A DNA stretch of 64,000 nt. It comes from Rhodoferax sp. WC2427 (GTDB taxonomy: Bacteria; Pseudomonadota; Gammaproteobacteria; Burkholderiales; Burkholderiaceae_C). Under the pieces are notes generated by a model. That model did no database searches. It was given only the letters and a program-made list of their open reading frames with translations, and had not been told where the DNA came from. Every line of letters begins with the position of its first letter. Position 1 is the stretch's first letter. The stretch covers positions 3,968,001 to 4,032,000 of the forward strand of contig NZ_CP162006.1 of assembly GCF_040822085.1 (NCBI RefSeq). Direction: 5' to 3'. Of the stretch, positions 18,259-27,005 are shown one piece after another. The position numbers and the translations under genes were made by a program.

Positions 18259-19311
18259 ATGTTCAGCTTTTTCAAGAAAAAACCTCCTGCCCCCGAAATT
18301 GCGGCCCCTGCACCGGCAGTCGTTGCCCCCGCCTCGGGCTGGCTGCGCAACCCGTTTGCGGCCAAGCCTGCCGAGGTTGACGTCCCCAAAGAGCCCGAAG
18401 CCCCCGCCGCCCCCCGCGCGGGCTGGATGGACAAGCTCAAGAACGGCCTGCGCAAAACCGGCTCCGGCATCGCCACCGTGTTCACCGGCACGCAGATCGA
18501 CGACGCGCTGTACGAGGAACTGGAAGAAGCCCTGCTGATGGCCGACACCGGCGTCAAGGCCACGCAGTTTCTGCTGGCCGACCTGAAGCAGCGCGTCAAA
18601 GCCGCCAAGGCCACCGAACCCCAGGCCGTGAAGGCGCTGCTGGTCGAGTCCATCACCACCCTGCTGGCGCCGCTGGAAAAAGCCCTGGTGATCGGCCAGT
18701 ACACGCCCACGGTGATCATGGTGACCGGTGTGAACGGCGCTGGAAAAACCACATCGATTGGCAAGCTCACGCGCCACCTGTCTGCATCAGGCGCTAGTGT
18801 TTTACTAGCAGCAGCGGACACCTTCCGCGCCGCCGCCCGCGAACAGCTGGGCATCTGGGCCGACCGCAATACGGTTGAAATCGTCAGCCAGGAAGGCGGC
18901 GACCCGGCCTCGGTGGCGTTCGACTCGGTCAGCGCAGGCAAGGCGCGCGGCAAGGACGTGGTGCTGGTCGACACCGCGGGCCGCCTGCCCACCCAGTTGC
19001 ACCTGATGGAAGAGCTCAAGAAGATCCGCCGCGTGGTCAACAAGGCCGATGCCAGCGCGCCCCACGAGGTGCTGCTGGTGATCGACGGCAACACCGGCCA
19101 GAACGCGGTCAGCCAGGTGAAGATTTTTGACGATGCCATCCAACTCACCGGCCTGATCGTCACCAAGCTGGACGGCACGGCCAAGGGCGGTGTGCTGGCG
19201 GCGATTGCCCAGGAGCGGCCGATTCCGGTGTACTTCATCGGCGTGGGCGAGCAACTGGAAGATCTGGAAACCTTCAACGCACGGGAATTTGCCCAGGCCC
19301 TGCTGGCCTGA
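18259..19311 (+). CDS. ftsY: Signal recognition particle receptor FtsY
   Basis: A 350-residue SRP GTPase that docks ribosome-SRP complexes at the membrane for co-translational insertion. The N-terminus starts with FSFFKKK, a membrane-binding basic segment, followed by an Ala/Pro-rich linker shorter than in E. coli. The NG domain has G1 GVNGAGKTTS near residue 160, DTFRAAA near 193, G3 DTAGR and G4 TKLD. One AT-rich stretch with a small inverted repeat (GCTAGT / ACTAGC) at 18791-18811 has codons unlike its surroundings, but the protein has no length change there. Confidence 0.97.
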   Translation: MFSFFKKKPPAPEIAAPAPAVVAPASGWLRNPFAAKPAEVDVPKEPEAPAAPRAGWMDKLKNGLRKTGSGIATVFTGTQIDDALYEELEEALLMADTGVKATQFLLADLKQRVKAAKATEPQAVKALLVESITTLLAPLEKALVIGQYTPTVIMVTGVNGAGKTTSIGKLTRHLSASGASVLLAAADTFRAAAREQLGIWADRNTVEIVSQEGGDPASVAFDSVSAGKARGKDVVLVDTAGRLPTQLHLMEELKKIRRVVNKADASAPHEVLLVIDGNTGQNAVSQVKIFDDAIQLTGLIVTKLDGTAKGGVLAAIAQERPIPVYFIGVGEQLEDLETFNAREFAQALLA

Positions 19312-19375
19312 CCGCGCCAAGCATACGAATAGTGGTGCAAATTAGTTAACAGATTCGCTAGTTTCCTGCACAAGT

Positions 19376-19392
19376 GGGGCCACCCGTTGCAT
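19376..19392 (+). promoter_or_regulatory. Possible sigma-54-type promoter before the PEP-CTERM gene
   Basis: A GG (19377-19378) and GC (19389-19390) are separated by exactly ten bases, and the downstream half TTGCAT matches the -12 consensus well; the -24 half (GGGGCCA) is weak. In several PEP-CTERM bacteria, sigma-54 with the PrsR activator controls such genes, which is why this match is worth listing. No activator gene is nearby. Confidence 0.3.
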
Positions 19393-19480
19393 ACAGGGGA
19401 ACTAGTTCACAAGCGCTTTGAGGGCCCAGCCCTAGCATCCAGGTCACCGGGTTCACGCCCCTACCCTGACCTCAAACGCT

Positions 19481-20197
19481 ATGCAAAAAACTGCTTTTCC
19501 CCGCACCCAAATGGCCAGCCGCATCGCCGGCGTACTCGCTGCAGGTTGGCTGGCTGCCTCCAACCCCGCCCAAGCCACCGCCCTGACCTTCCAAAACTAC
19601 GTCCAGGGCTCCCAGTCGGTCAGTTTCAGCAACGCCGCGCCCGCCGCCAGTGGCTCATTCGGTGCGGGTGAAATGTTGTTTGGCATGAACGACGATGGTG
19701 TTGCCAGCGTTTTGCGGGCCTATTGCGTAGACATCTTCCAAAGCGCCTCCTCGACCGCCCAGAATTACACCCTGGTCGACGGTATCACCCACTTCGGTGC
19801 CGAAAAAGCCGCCGACCTGGGCCGTTTGTTCACCTCCTTCGATGCCTGGAACGGCAGCACCTCCGTCACCGCACAGGAAACGGCGGCCTTGCAAATCGCG
19901 GTGTGGGAGATCGTCAACGAAACCGCCCGCAGCGCATCGCGCCTGCAGTTGGACCTGGCTTCCGGCAACTTCAAAATCACCGCTGCCGCCACCGGCACCG
20001 TGGCGCTGGCCCAGGGTTGGCTCAATGGCCTGGCCGGCGCCAACAACTGGTACCAGGTCAGCGCCTATGAAAACGCTTCCTACCAGGACTACCTGGTACT
20101 GAACAAAGTACCCGAGCCCGGCAGCCTGGCCCTGGTGCTGGGTGCCTTGGGCAGCATGGGCCTGGTGGCCCGCCGCCGCAAGACCCAAGCCGTCTAG
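19481..20197 (+). CDS. PEP-CTERM sorting-domain protein
   Basis: A 238-residue exported protein with a signal peptide (about 36 residues, ending AQATA) and a C-terminal PEP-CTERM anchor: VPEPGSLALVLGALGSMG then the basic tail ARRRK. Exosortase cleaves such anchors and links the protein to the outer surface or exopolysaccharide. In the middle, AYCVDIFQS (near residue 82) and AALQIAVWEIVNE (near 135) place a Cys and a Gln in the pattern of thioester (TQxA-type) adhesion domains. An in-frame ATG at 19511 would shorten the signal peptide. Confidence 0.85.
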   Translation: MQKTAFPRTQMASRIAGVLAAGWLAASNPAQATALTFQNYVQGSQSVSFSNAAPAASGSFGAGEMLFGMNDDGVASVLRAYCVDIFQSASSTAQNYTLVDGITHFGAEKAADLGRLFTSFDAWNGSTSVTAQETAALQIAVWEIVNETARSASRLQLDLASGNFKITAAATGTVALAQGWLNGLAGANNWYQVSAYENASYQDYLVLNKVPEPGSLALVLGALGSMGLVARRRKTQAV

Positions 20198-20200
20198 ATA

Positions 20201-20953
20201 TTACGGACGGGGCGGCACGCTGCTGCAGGCCCCGGCAAACAGCAGCGCCCCACCCGCCCCCAGCAGCCGCGCCCGGCCGGCCTGGCGGTCCACGATCCAC
20301 TGGGCACCGCTGCCAAACACCACTTCGGTGTCGCTCACAAAACCCGAACTCAGCCACTGCGTCTGCACCGCCACCGCATCGTCGGACGCGCTGTAGCGCA
20401 CTTCGGCATTACGCCGCGTCTGCGTACTGCCGTCGGCCTGCAGGTCGCACCACAGGCGCAGCATGTCCGGCGGGCCGCCTTTTTCCAGCAGATCCTGGGC
20501 GATCTGGCGGGCCCGGCCCGGCTGGCTGGTGCTGCGGCAGGCAAATTCGGCCACCATCCAGCTACCGTCCAGCATGTGCACCGGGTTGAAGGTGAGGCTG
20601 GCTATGTCCAAGGCCGTGGCGCGGCGCTGCAACAGCGGTGTTTCCGGCTTGATCGACCCCGAAGGCAGGCTGGATGCCAGCGTGGCCAGGCGCAGCGGAC
20701 CCTGGCAGTCGGCCACAAACTCGGCCGTACCCGCCACCGGGCTGGGCCGGTGCAGGTTGATCAGAAAATAGCTGCCCGCCACATGGCGGCGGTCGATGAT
20801 GGCCAGCGACACCGCGTCCACGCCCACCAGCACATCGTCGATGCGCTGCACGATCTGCATGTCTTTGCTGGCGGGCGCCTCGGGCGCAGCCCCGGCGACA
20901 CTGCAAAAACCCAGGTAAAGCGATAGCAACAGGGTTCTACGGAATGGCAACAT
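20201..20953 (-). CDS. Exported hypothetical protein
   Basis: A 250-residue protein with a signal peptide (about 22 residues, ending VAGAA). No catalytic motif is recognised. The mature part contains four cysteines (C84, C139, C169 and C243, approximate numbering), which could make disulphides in the periplasm. The C-terminal LLFAGACSSVPPRP looks lipobox-like but is at the wrong end. It is convergent with the PEP-CTERM gene (three bases between stops) and divergent from the carboxylesterase gene. Confidence 0.55.
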   Translation of the reverse strand: MLPFRRTLLLSLYLGFCSVAGAAPEAPASKDMQIVQRIDDVLVGVDAVSLAIIDRRHVAGSYFLINLHRPSPVAGTAEFVADCQGPLRLATLASSLPSGSIKPETPLLQRRATALDIASLTFNPVHMLDGSWMVAEFACRSTSQPGRARQIAQDLLEKGGPPDMLRLWCDLQADGSTQTRRNAEVRYSASDDAVAVQTQWLSSGFVSDTEVVFGSGAQWIVDRQAGRARLLGAGGALLFAGACSSVPPRP

Positions 20954-21044
20954 GCGGGCGATTTTGCCCGGGTTGGCCCGACCTCCTTAGAATCACGTTC
21001 CTCTCCAGACCGCAATATCCGGGTAAACCCCAATTCCGACCACC

Positions 21045-21725
21045 ATGACACCCCTTTTGCAACGCATCGAAATCGAAAGCGCCCCCCACCCCACGGCGGC
21101 CGTCATCTGGCTGCACGGCCTGGGGGCCAGCGGTGACGATTTCGCGGCCATCGTGCCCGAGCTGGACCTGGCCGGTTGCGCGCCCATCCGCTTCGTCTTT
21201 CCCCATGCGCCAACCATGCCAGTCAGTATCAACAACGGCTACGTGATGCCCGCGTGGTACGACATCAAGAATGCCGACCTGGTGCGCCAGGAAGACCCGG
21301 TCGGCATCCACGCCTCGGCGCGCGCCATCGATGCGCTGATCGCCCATGAGGTGGCCCGGGGTATCGCCCCCGACCACATCGTGCTGGCCGGTTTCTCGCA
21401 AGGCTGCGCCATGGCTCTGCACACCGGGCTGCGGCACAGCGCGCGGCTGGCGGGCATCATGGCCTTGTCGGGCTACCTGCCCTTGGCCGACACCCTGGCC
21501 ACCGAGCGGCACCCGGCCAACTTCGCCACGCCCATCTACATGGCCCATGGCACGGCCGACCCGGTGGTGCCCCTGGCCCGCGCCGAAGCCTCGCGCCAGG
21601 CGCTGCTGGCGCTAGGCCACCCGGTGCAATGGCACACCTACCCGATGCCGCACAGCGTGCATCCGCAAGAGGTGGCCGACATCAGCGCGTTTCTGCAATC
21701 GGTACTGGGAGCGACCCAGGGATGA
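21045..21725 (+). CDS. Carboxylesterase/phospholipase family serine hydrolase (PF02230 type)
   Basis: A 226-residue esterase of the alpha/beta hydrolase fold. Motifs are the oxyanion segment WLHGLGASGDDF near residue 22, the nucleophile elbow GFSQG (Ser near 122), Asp in GTADPVVPL near 173 and His in MPHSVHPQE near 205. Length and motifs are typical of bacterial carboxylesterase 2 enzymes, which cleave short-chain esters. The stop overlaps the ATG of the YegD-like gene, so the two are coupled. Confidence 0.93.
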   Translation: MTPLLQRIEIESAPHPTAAVIWLHGLGASGDDFAAIVPELDLAGCAPIRFVFPHAPTMPVSINNGYVMPAWYDIKNADLVRQEDPVGIHASARAIDALIAHEVARGIAPDHIVLAGFSQGCAMALHTGLRHSARLAGIMALSGYLPLADTLATERHPANFATPIYMAHGTADPVVPLARAEASRQALLALGHPVQWHTYPMPHSVHPQEVADISAFLQSVLGATQG

Positions 21726-22978
21726 TGCTCGGTATTGATTTCGGCACCTCGAACACGGTGGCCGCACTGGTGCGTGCTGACGGCAGCCTGGAGACGATTG
21801 CGCTGGACGCGGGCAAGCCCACGCTGCCCACCGCGCTGTTCTTTTCGCACGAAGACCAGCACACCAGCTATGGCAGCGCGGCCATGCAGGCCTACCTGGC
21901 GGGCACCGAGGGGCGGCTGATGCGCTCTATCAAAAGCCTGCTGGGCAGCGGCCTGATGGACGAAAAAACCGTGGTCAACGGCCAGATGGTCAGTTTCACC
22001 GACATCCTGGGCATGTTTTTCAAAGAGCTGAAAAAGCGCTCGGAAGCCCACCTGGGCCACGCGGTGCAGCACGCCATGCTGGGCCGCCCGGTGCATTTTG
22101 TCGATGGCGATGCACAGCGCGATGCGCTGGCACAGGCCACGCTGGAACAGGCGGCCCGCGCCGCGGGCTTTGACGAGGTGCAGTTCCAGCTGGAACCGAT
22201 TGCCGCAGCCTTCGACTTCGAACGCCGCGTGACCACCGACACCACCGTGCTGGTGGTAGACATTGGCGGCGGCACCTCCGACTTCACCGTGGTGCGCGTC
22301 GGCCCCGGCCGGCAAGCCCTGGGCGACCGCAGCGGCGATATTCTGGCCACCACCGGCGTACACATCGGCGGCACCGACTTTGACCAACTGCTCAACCTGC
22401 GCCACGCCATGCCGCTATTGGGCCTGGGCCATGTGGGGCCGAGCGGGCGTGAAGTGCCGTCGGGCGTATTTTTTGATTTGAGCACCTGGCATTTGATCCA
22501 CCAGTCGTATTCGCGCAAGAGCCTGGCCCAGGCGGTGGATTTACGCGATGCCTATACCGACCGCGTCCTGCACCAGCGCCTGCTGCAGGTACTGCAGGAG
22601 CGGGTGGGGCACCACATCCTGGCCAACGTGGAGGCGGCCAAGATCGCCTGCTCGTTGTCTGGCGCCGCAGGCACCATCGACCTGGACTGCATCGCCCGCG
22701 ACCTGAGCGCCCAGCTCACGCCCGAAGGCCTGGCCCAGGCGCTCCAAGGCCACCTGGCCCGGGTGGTGCAGTGCGCGCAGGAATGTGTGGCGCTGGCCGG
22801 GGTGGCACTGCCCGATGCCGTGTACCTGACCGGTGGCTCATCGGCGCTGGCCCCCTTGCAAGCGGCCCTGAAAGCCCTGTTTCCGCAGGCCCGCATGGTG
22901 GCAGGCGACCGCTTTGGCAGCGTGGCAGCGGGACTGGCGTATGCGGGTTCGGTGGCGATGGAAGCGGCTGTCGCTTAA
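21722..22978 (+). CDS. yegD: Hsp70-family chaperone-like ATPase, YegD type
   Basis: A 418-residue actin/Hsp70-fold ATPase with only the nucleotide-binding half: phosphate 1 GIDFGTSNTVAAL near residue 5, phosphate 2 VVDIGGGTSDF near 180, and the adenosine motif LTGGSSALAPL near 370. It matches E. coli YegD along its length and lacks the DnaK substrate domain. Client and function are unknown. The ATG at 21722 overlaps the esterase stop; a second ATG follows at once. Confidence 0.93.
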   Translation: MMLGIDFGTSNTVAALVRADGSLETIALDAGKPTLPTALFFSHEDQHTSYGSAAMQAYLAGTEGRLMRSIKSLLGSGLMDEKTVVNGQMVSFTDILGMFFKELKKRSEAHLGHAVQHAMLGRPVHFVDGDAQRDALAQATLEQAARAAGFDEVQFQLEPIAAAFDFERRVTTDTTVLVVDIGGGTSDFTVVRVGPGRQALGDRSGDILATTGVHIGGTDFDQLLNLRHAMPLLGLGHVGPSGREVPSGVFFDLSTWHLIHQSYSRKSLAQAVDLRDAYTDRVLHQRLLQVLQERVGHHILANVEAAKIACSLSGAAGTIDLDCIARDLSAQLTPEGLAQALQGHLARVVQCAQECVALAGVALPDAVYLTGGSSALAPLQAALKALFPQARMVAGDRFGSVAAGLAYAGSVAMEAAVA

Positions 22979-23031
22979 AAATGATAGCTCCTCCCGCCCA
23001 TGGATATTGGGCTGGAGGCCATTTTCGTTGG
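22977..23031. repeat. Palindromic repeat copy R11, between yegD and the convergent DUF2059 gene
   Basis: Diverged copy: ATAGCTCCTCCCGCCCAT and ATTGGGCTGGAGGCCATTTT. The two arms still pair although most bases differ from consensus, so both sides have changed together. This points to selection on the hairpin. Confidence 0.7.
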
Positions 23032-23040
23032 GAGTTCGGC

Positions 23041-23604
23041 TTATTTACTGGCCGGTTTGGCGGGAACGGATGCCTGGATGGCGGTGTTCAGGCGCTTTTC
23101 CACCGCCTGCCCCAGGGCTTTGAACCTGGGTTCGAGCTGTGCCTTGGACTCTGCCATCACCTTGTCGGTCAGCGCCTTTTGCATCTCTGCATTGAGCTGC
23201 GAATATTTGCGCAGCACTGGCGACTCCATCACGGTAATGAGTTGGCGCAACTCATCTTCGCTGAACTTGGCGTCCAGCATCGCACCAATCGTGCCCGGCG
23301 CAGCCTTGTTGGCGCGTTCGCGCAGCACGGGGCCAATGTCGTCCAGGTATTTCTTGACCTCAGCCTGGATGTCCTTGCCCAGGGCTTCGCGGTTTTCAGG
23401 GGCCACCCGGAACTGGATGGCTGCACCGACTTGCTGCAACAGAGGTGCCAGCGACAGTTCGGCCCATTGGCGGGCGGTCAGGTCCAGATTGGGCTGTTGC
23501 AGTTGTGCAATCTTGTTGAGCAGCTCTTTTTTGGCTGGGCTGGTTTCAGCCTGCGCCAGGAACGCAACAGACAGCAGTGCAATGGCAAGAAGTTTGTTTT
23601 TCAT
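23041..23604 (-). CDS. DUF2059 domain exported protein
   Basis: A 187-residue protein with a signal peptide (MKNKLLAIALLSVAFLAQA, 19 residues) and the DUF2059 core (TIGAMLDAKFSEDELRQLI, then VMESPVLRKYSQL) in residues 100-150. The family is periplasmic and of unknown function. The C-terminus is Lys/Ala-rich. I chose the ATG at 23604 because it opens directly on the signal peptide; 30 upstream residues are not plausible. Convergent with yegD across R11. Confidence 0.85.
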   Translation of the reverse strand: MKNKLLAIALLSVAFLAQAETSPAKKELLNKIAQLQQPNLDLTARQWAELSLAPLLQQVGAAIQFRVAPENREALGKDIQAEVKKYLDDIGPVLRERANKAAPGTIGAMLDAKFSEDELRQLITVMESPVLRKYSQLNAEMQKALTDKVMAESKAQLEPRFKALGQAVEKRLNTAIQASVPAKPASK

Positions 23605-23660
23605 GGTCGGATCTCTGGTTGAAAAAAGGGCAACTGCGCCGCATGGGTGATTATCACCAG

Positions 23661-24404
23661 CTACGGCTTCGGCAAGGTAAACCGCAGAGTGCACCCACCG
23701 TCCACTGCCCCCTGCGCGCTGATGCTGCCGCCGTGGCGCAGCACGATCTGGCGCGCCAGGGCCAGGCCCACACCCGCGCCCTCGAACGCCGAGGCGGCAT
23801 GCAGGCGCTGGAACAGGTCGAACATGCCAGCGCTGGCAGCGGGGTTGAAGCCCACGCCGTTGTCACGCAGCCAAAACGTAATGCCTCCCGCTACGGGCTC
23901 CCAGCCCAGAGCGATCTGCGCCAAGGGCCGGGTCCGGGTGAACTTGACGGCGTTGGACAGCGCGTACTCCCACACCTGGCGCAACAGCGCGGCATCGCCC
24001 TGCACGGCGGGCCAGTCGGCAGGCAATTGCCAATCGATGCTGCGCCCGGCGGTATCGGCCGACAGCGCGCGTTGCGCCTCCGCCACGAGCGCAGCCATGG
24101 GTACGGCGGTGGTCTGCAGCGGTATGCGCGACAGGCGCGACAGCTCCAGCAGTGCGTCAACCATGCGGGCCATGCTGCGGGCCGACTGCTCCAGGGTGTC
24201 CAGGCAAGGCGCGGGGTCTTCACCCTCGGCCAGCATTTCGCGCACCAGCGGGGCGTAGGCCGTGATGTGGCGCAGCGGGGCGCGCAGGTCGTGCGAGACG
24301 TTGCGCACAAAGTGCTCCAGCTCGGCCTGCAGTGCCAGGTTGTGGGCCTCGCTCTGCTGCAGACGGGCCTCTACATCGGCCAGACGGATATCCAGATCGC
24401 TCAA
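23661..24404 (-). CDS. Histidine kinase without sensor domain
   Basis: A 247-residue soluble kinase: a short coiled coil (residues 1-32), the HisKA H-box FVRNVSHDLRAPLRHI with the phosphoacceptor His near residue 38, then HATPase N-box ALSNAVKF near 150, G1 DNGVGFNP near 176 and G2 GAGVGLALARQIV near 208. There is no PAS, HAMP or membrane segment and no response regulator nearby. It starts with TTG at 24404, overlapping the glmU stop, so it is coupled to cell-wall precursor synthesis; no in-frame ATG is near. It could be the end of a phytochrome-like kinase or a true soluble kinase. Confidence 0.85.
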   Translation of the reverse strand: MSDLDIRLADVEARLQQSEAHNLALQAELEHFVRNVSHDLRAPLRHITAYAPLVREMLAEGEDPAPCLDTLEQSARSMARMVDALLELSRLSRIPLQTTAVPMAALVAEAQRALSADTAGRSIDWQLPADWPAVQGDAALLRQVWEYALSNAVKFTRTRPLAQIALGWEPVAGGITFWLRDNGVGFNPAASAGMFDLFQRLHAASAFEGAGVGLALARQIVLRHGGSISAQGAVDGGCTLRFTLPKP

Positions 24405-25804
24405 AGCGGGGCTTTCTTGACGGCGCGTTTCCAGTGGGGGATGGCCACCTGGCGGCCACGGGCCACGCTGAGTACGCCCTCGGGGGCATCCTTGGTGAGC
24501 GTGGAGCCGCCGCCTACGGTGCCGCCCGCGCCCACGGTGATGGGGGCCACCAGCACGCAGTTGCTGCCCACATGCACGTCATCGCCGATCACGGTGCGGT
24601 GCTTGTTGACCCCGTCGTAGTTGGCGGTGATGCTGCCCGCGCCAAAGTTGACGCGAGCGCCCACCGTGGCGTCTCCCAGGTAGGCCAGGTGGTTGGCCTT
24701 GGCACCCGGGCCCAGGGTGGAGTTCTTGACTTCGACAAAGTTGCCAATGTGCACATCGGCACCCAGCACCGCGCCAGGGCGCAGTCGGGCAAACGGGCCG
24801 ATGCGCGCATCTACACCCACGGTGACACCGGCTTTTTCACCGTCGATGTGGCTGAACGGGTGGACGATGGCACCCGCAGCGATGCGGGCGTTGGCGATGA
24901 TGCAGTTGGCACCAATTTTTACACCCTCGCCCAGCGTCACCGCGCCTTCAAACACGCAGTTCACGTCGATGGACACGTCTTGCCCGCAGACCAGGCTGCC
25001 GCGCACATCCAGCCGGGCCGGGTCGGCCAGGCGCACGCCCTGCTCCATCAGGGCCACGGCCTGCTGGCGCTGGTAGGCGCGCTCCAGTTCGGCCAGTTGC
25101 ACGGGGCTGTTGACACCGGCCACCTGCACCTCGTCGGTGATCTTGTGGGCCACCACGGGCACACCGTCGGCCACGGCCATCTTGACGATGTCGGTCAGGT
25201 AGTACTCGGACTGGGCATTGCGGTTGTCCAGCCGGGCCAGCCAGGTGCGCAGACGGGTGGCGGGTGCCGCCATGATGCCGCTGTAGATTTCGCGGATGGC
25301 GCGCTGGGCCTCGGTGGCGTCTTTGTGTTCCACGATGGCCTGTACCGCATCGCCGCTGCGCTCGATACGGCCGTAGCCGGTCGGGTCGGGCAATTCCAGC
25401 GTCAGCAGGGCCAGCTTGTCGCCGCCACTGGCCGCCACCAGCTGGCGCAAGGTGTCCACCTGGGTCAGCGGCACGTCGCCCGACAGTACCAGCACCACAC
25501 CGTCGTCGGCCAGAAAAGGCAGTGCCTGCTGTACCGCGTGGCCGGTTCCCAGTTGCGGTTCCTGGCGTGCAAAATTTACAGAATATTCGGCCCCATCGCA
25601 GATGTAGCCTGGCACAGCCGCTTCCACTTCTGTAGCACCGTGCCCGGTGATCACCACCACATTGCGGGGCAGAAGGCTGCTGGCGGTGTCAACCACATGG
25701 GCCAACAATGCGCGCCCGGCCAGCGTGTGCAACACTTTGGGCAACTTGCTTTTCATGCGGGTACCCTTACCTGCCGCCATGATGACTACATCGACTTCTG
25801 CCAT
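24401..25804 (-). CDS. glmU: Bifunctional UDP-N-acetylglucosamine pyrophosphorylase / glucosamine-1-phosphate acetyltransferase GlmU
   Basis: A 467-residue enzyme making UDP-GlcNAc for peptidoglycan and LPS. The N-terminal uridylyltransferase has AAGKGTRMKSKLPK at residues 9-22, LSGDVPL near 108 and GTGHAVQQAL. The C-terminal acetyltransferase has the left-handed beta-helix hexapeptides and the KNSTLGPGAKANHLAYLGD segment near 362. The ATG at 25804 gives the usual family length. Its start is 34 bases from the divergent lipoprotein start. Confidence 0.97.
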   Translation of the reverse strand: MAEVDVVIMAAGKGTRMKSKLPKVLHTLAGRALLAHVVDTASSLLPRNVVVITGHGATEVEAAVPGYICDGAEYSVNFARQEPQLGTGHAVQQALPFLADDGVVLVLSGDVPLTQVDTLRQLVAASGGDKLALLTLELPDPTGYGRIERSGDAVQAIVEHKDATEAQRAIREIYSGIMAAPATRLRTWLARLDNRNAQSEYYLTDIVKMAVADGVPVVAHKITDEVQVAGVNSPVQLAELERAYQRQQAVALMEQGVRLADPARLDVRGSLVCGQDVSIDVNCVFEGAVTLGEGVKIGANCIIANARIAAGAIVHPFSHIDGEKAGVTVGVDARIGPFARLRPGAVLGADVHIGNFVEVKNSTLGPGAKANHLAYLGDATVGARVNFGAGSITANYDGVNKHRTVIGDDVHVGSNCVLVAPITVGAGGTVGGGSTLTKDAPEGVLSVARGRQVAIPHWKRAVKKAPL

Positions 25805-25838
25805 AGCTTGCAACTTTTTAGTTAAATGGACCCGAATT

Positions 25839-26681
25839 ATGGGACTGTTGCTGCTGGTGGGCGCGCTGCAGGCCTGCACCGGCATCAAGCTTGGTTACAA
25901 CAATGGCGTGAACCTGGCGGCCTGGTGGCTGGACGGGCATATCGACTTCAGCAAAGCCCAGTCGCAGCAAGTGCGCGAAGACCTGCGCCAACTCCAGGTG
26001 CGCCACCGCCAGCACGACCTGCCCGACTACGCCCAAACCCTGCGCCAGGCACAAGCCCTGGTAACCCACGACCTGGACGCCGAGCAGGTCTGCGCCGTGG
26101 GCACCACCCTGCGCGGCTACTTCGAAGCCCTGCTGGTGGAGGCCGAACCCGCGGCGACCAACCTGTTGCAGACGCTGACCCCGGCACAAATCACGCATTT
26201 GGAGGGCAAATACGCCAAGACCAATGCCGAGTACCGCAGCGACTGGCTGGCATTGACCCCCGCCGCGATGCACCAGAAGCGCTATGACAAAGCCCTGGAC
26301 CGGGCCGAGATGGTCTATGGCCGCATAGACGCCGCGCAAAAAGCGCTGATCCGCCAGCAGGTGGAGCAGTCCCGCTTCGACCCGCAGCTGGTGCAAACCG
26401 AACGCCTGCGCCGCCAAACCGACACCTTGGAGACCCTGCGCCAGCTCCAGCACGACACGGCCACGGTGGCCGACACCCGCAACGCGGTACGGGGACTGAT
26501 GGAGCGCTCCGTGCACTCGCCCCAGCCCGGCTACCGCACCTACGCCCAAGCCCTGGCCCTGCAGGACTGCCAGGGCATCGCGGTGGTGCACAACAGCACC
26601 ACCGCCAAACAGCGCGAGGCGGCGGTGCGCTGGCTGGCCGGGTACGAGCAGACGCTGCGCGAGCTGTCGGCGCAGCGGTAA
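25839..26681 (+). CDS. DUF6279-like lipoprotein
   Basis: A 280-residue lipoprotein: short signal peptide MGLLLLVGALQAC with a lipobox LQAC (lipidated C13). It continues GIKLGYNNGVNLAAWWLDGH, then long, highly charged alpha-helices. The family is widespread in gammaproteobacteria and betaproteobacteria and has no assigned function. The only in-frame ATG that places the lipobox correctly is at 25839; the Shine-Dalgarno is poor (GGA). It shares a 34-bp divergent region with glmU. Confidence 0.75.
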   Translation: MGLLLLVGALQACTGIKLGYNNGVNLAAWWLDGHIDFSKAQSQQVREDLRQLQVRHRQHDLPDYAQTLRQAQALVTHDLDAEQVCAVGTTLRGYFEALLVEAEPAATNLLQTLTPAQITHLEGKYAKTNAEYRSDWLALTPAAMHQKRYDKALDRAEMVYGRIDAAQKALIRQQVEQSRFDPQLVQTERLRRQTDTLETLRQLQHDTATVADTRNAVRGLMERSVHSPQPGYRTYAQALALQDCQGIAVVHNSTTAKQREAAVRWLAGYEQTLRELSAQR

Positions 26682-27005
26682 GCAAAAGTAAGAACGCCCC
26701 GCCACGGCGGGAACCTGCCGAACGCATCGTCCCAGCGCCCGCGGCAGGCGCAGGGCCTGGTCCTATGGCCGTGGACCAACGACACGCGTGGTTGGGGTTT
26801 GCCGATGGGGCGTTGAAAGATGACAGTCCCCGGCTCTACCCTGTTTTTGGTGCATACGTCACAAATTCGAGTGGTCCGAATACCAGCCCAAACTCAATCC
26901 AAATGCCTATGCTTGTTTCAGCCTTGCTGCAAATCGTTTCTTTTTTGTATCTTCTCGCTCCAGCCTGCACGTCGCAGGACCAGCAGGCACCCTTGGGACT
27001 CCGCC
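26682..27005. other. Gene-free stretch (324 bases) before the LuxR-type regulator
   Basis: A GC-rich inverted repeat CCCGC / GCGGG sits at about 26698-26711 without a T-run. The second half (26900-26960) is AT-rich with a run of TTTCTTTTTTG and probably holds the promoter of the LuxR-type gene. I see no convincing ORF, RNA gene or operator. Confidence 0.5.

Noticed and set aside
18785..18815. AT-rich patch with a GCTAGT / ACTAGC inverted repeat inside ftsY, similar to half of the palindromic repeat
   Set aside because: The protein there (LSASGASVLLAAADTFRA) aligns with E. coli FtsY without length change, and outer boxes are missing. It may be a remnant or chance; not counted as a copy.
18231..19373. 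Minus-strand extension of the M16 peptidase frame across ftsY
   Set aside because: The M16 protein starts at a proper signal peptide at 18230; the upstream part is antisense to conserved ftsY.
26698..26711. GC-rich inverted repeat after the DUF6279-like gene as a terminator
   Set aside because: Stem of five or six pairs and no T-run on either strand.
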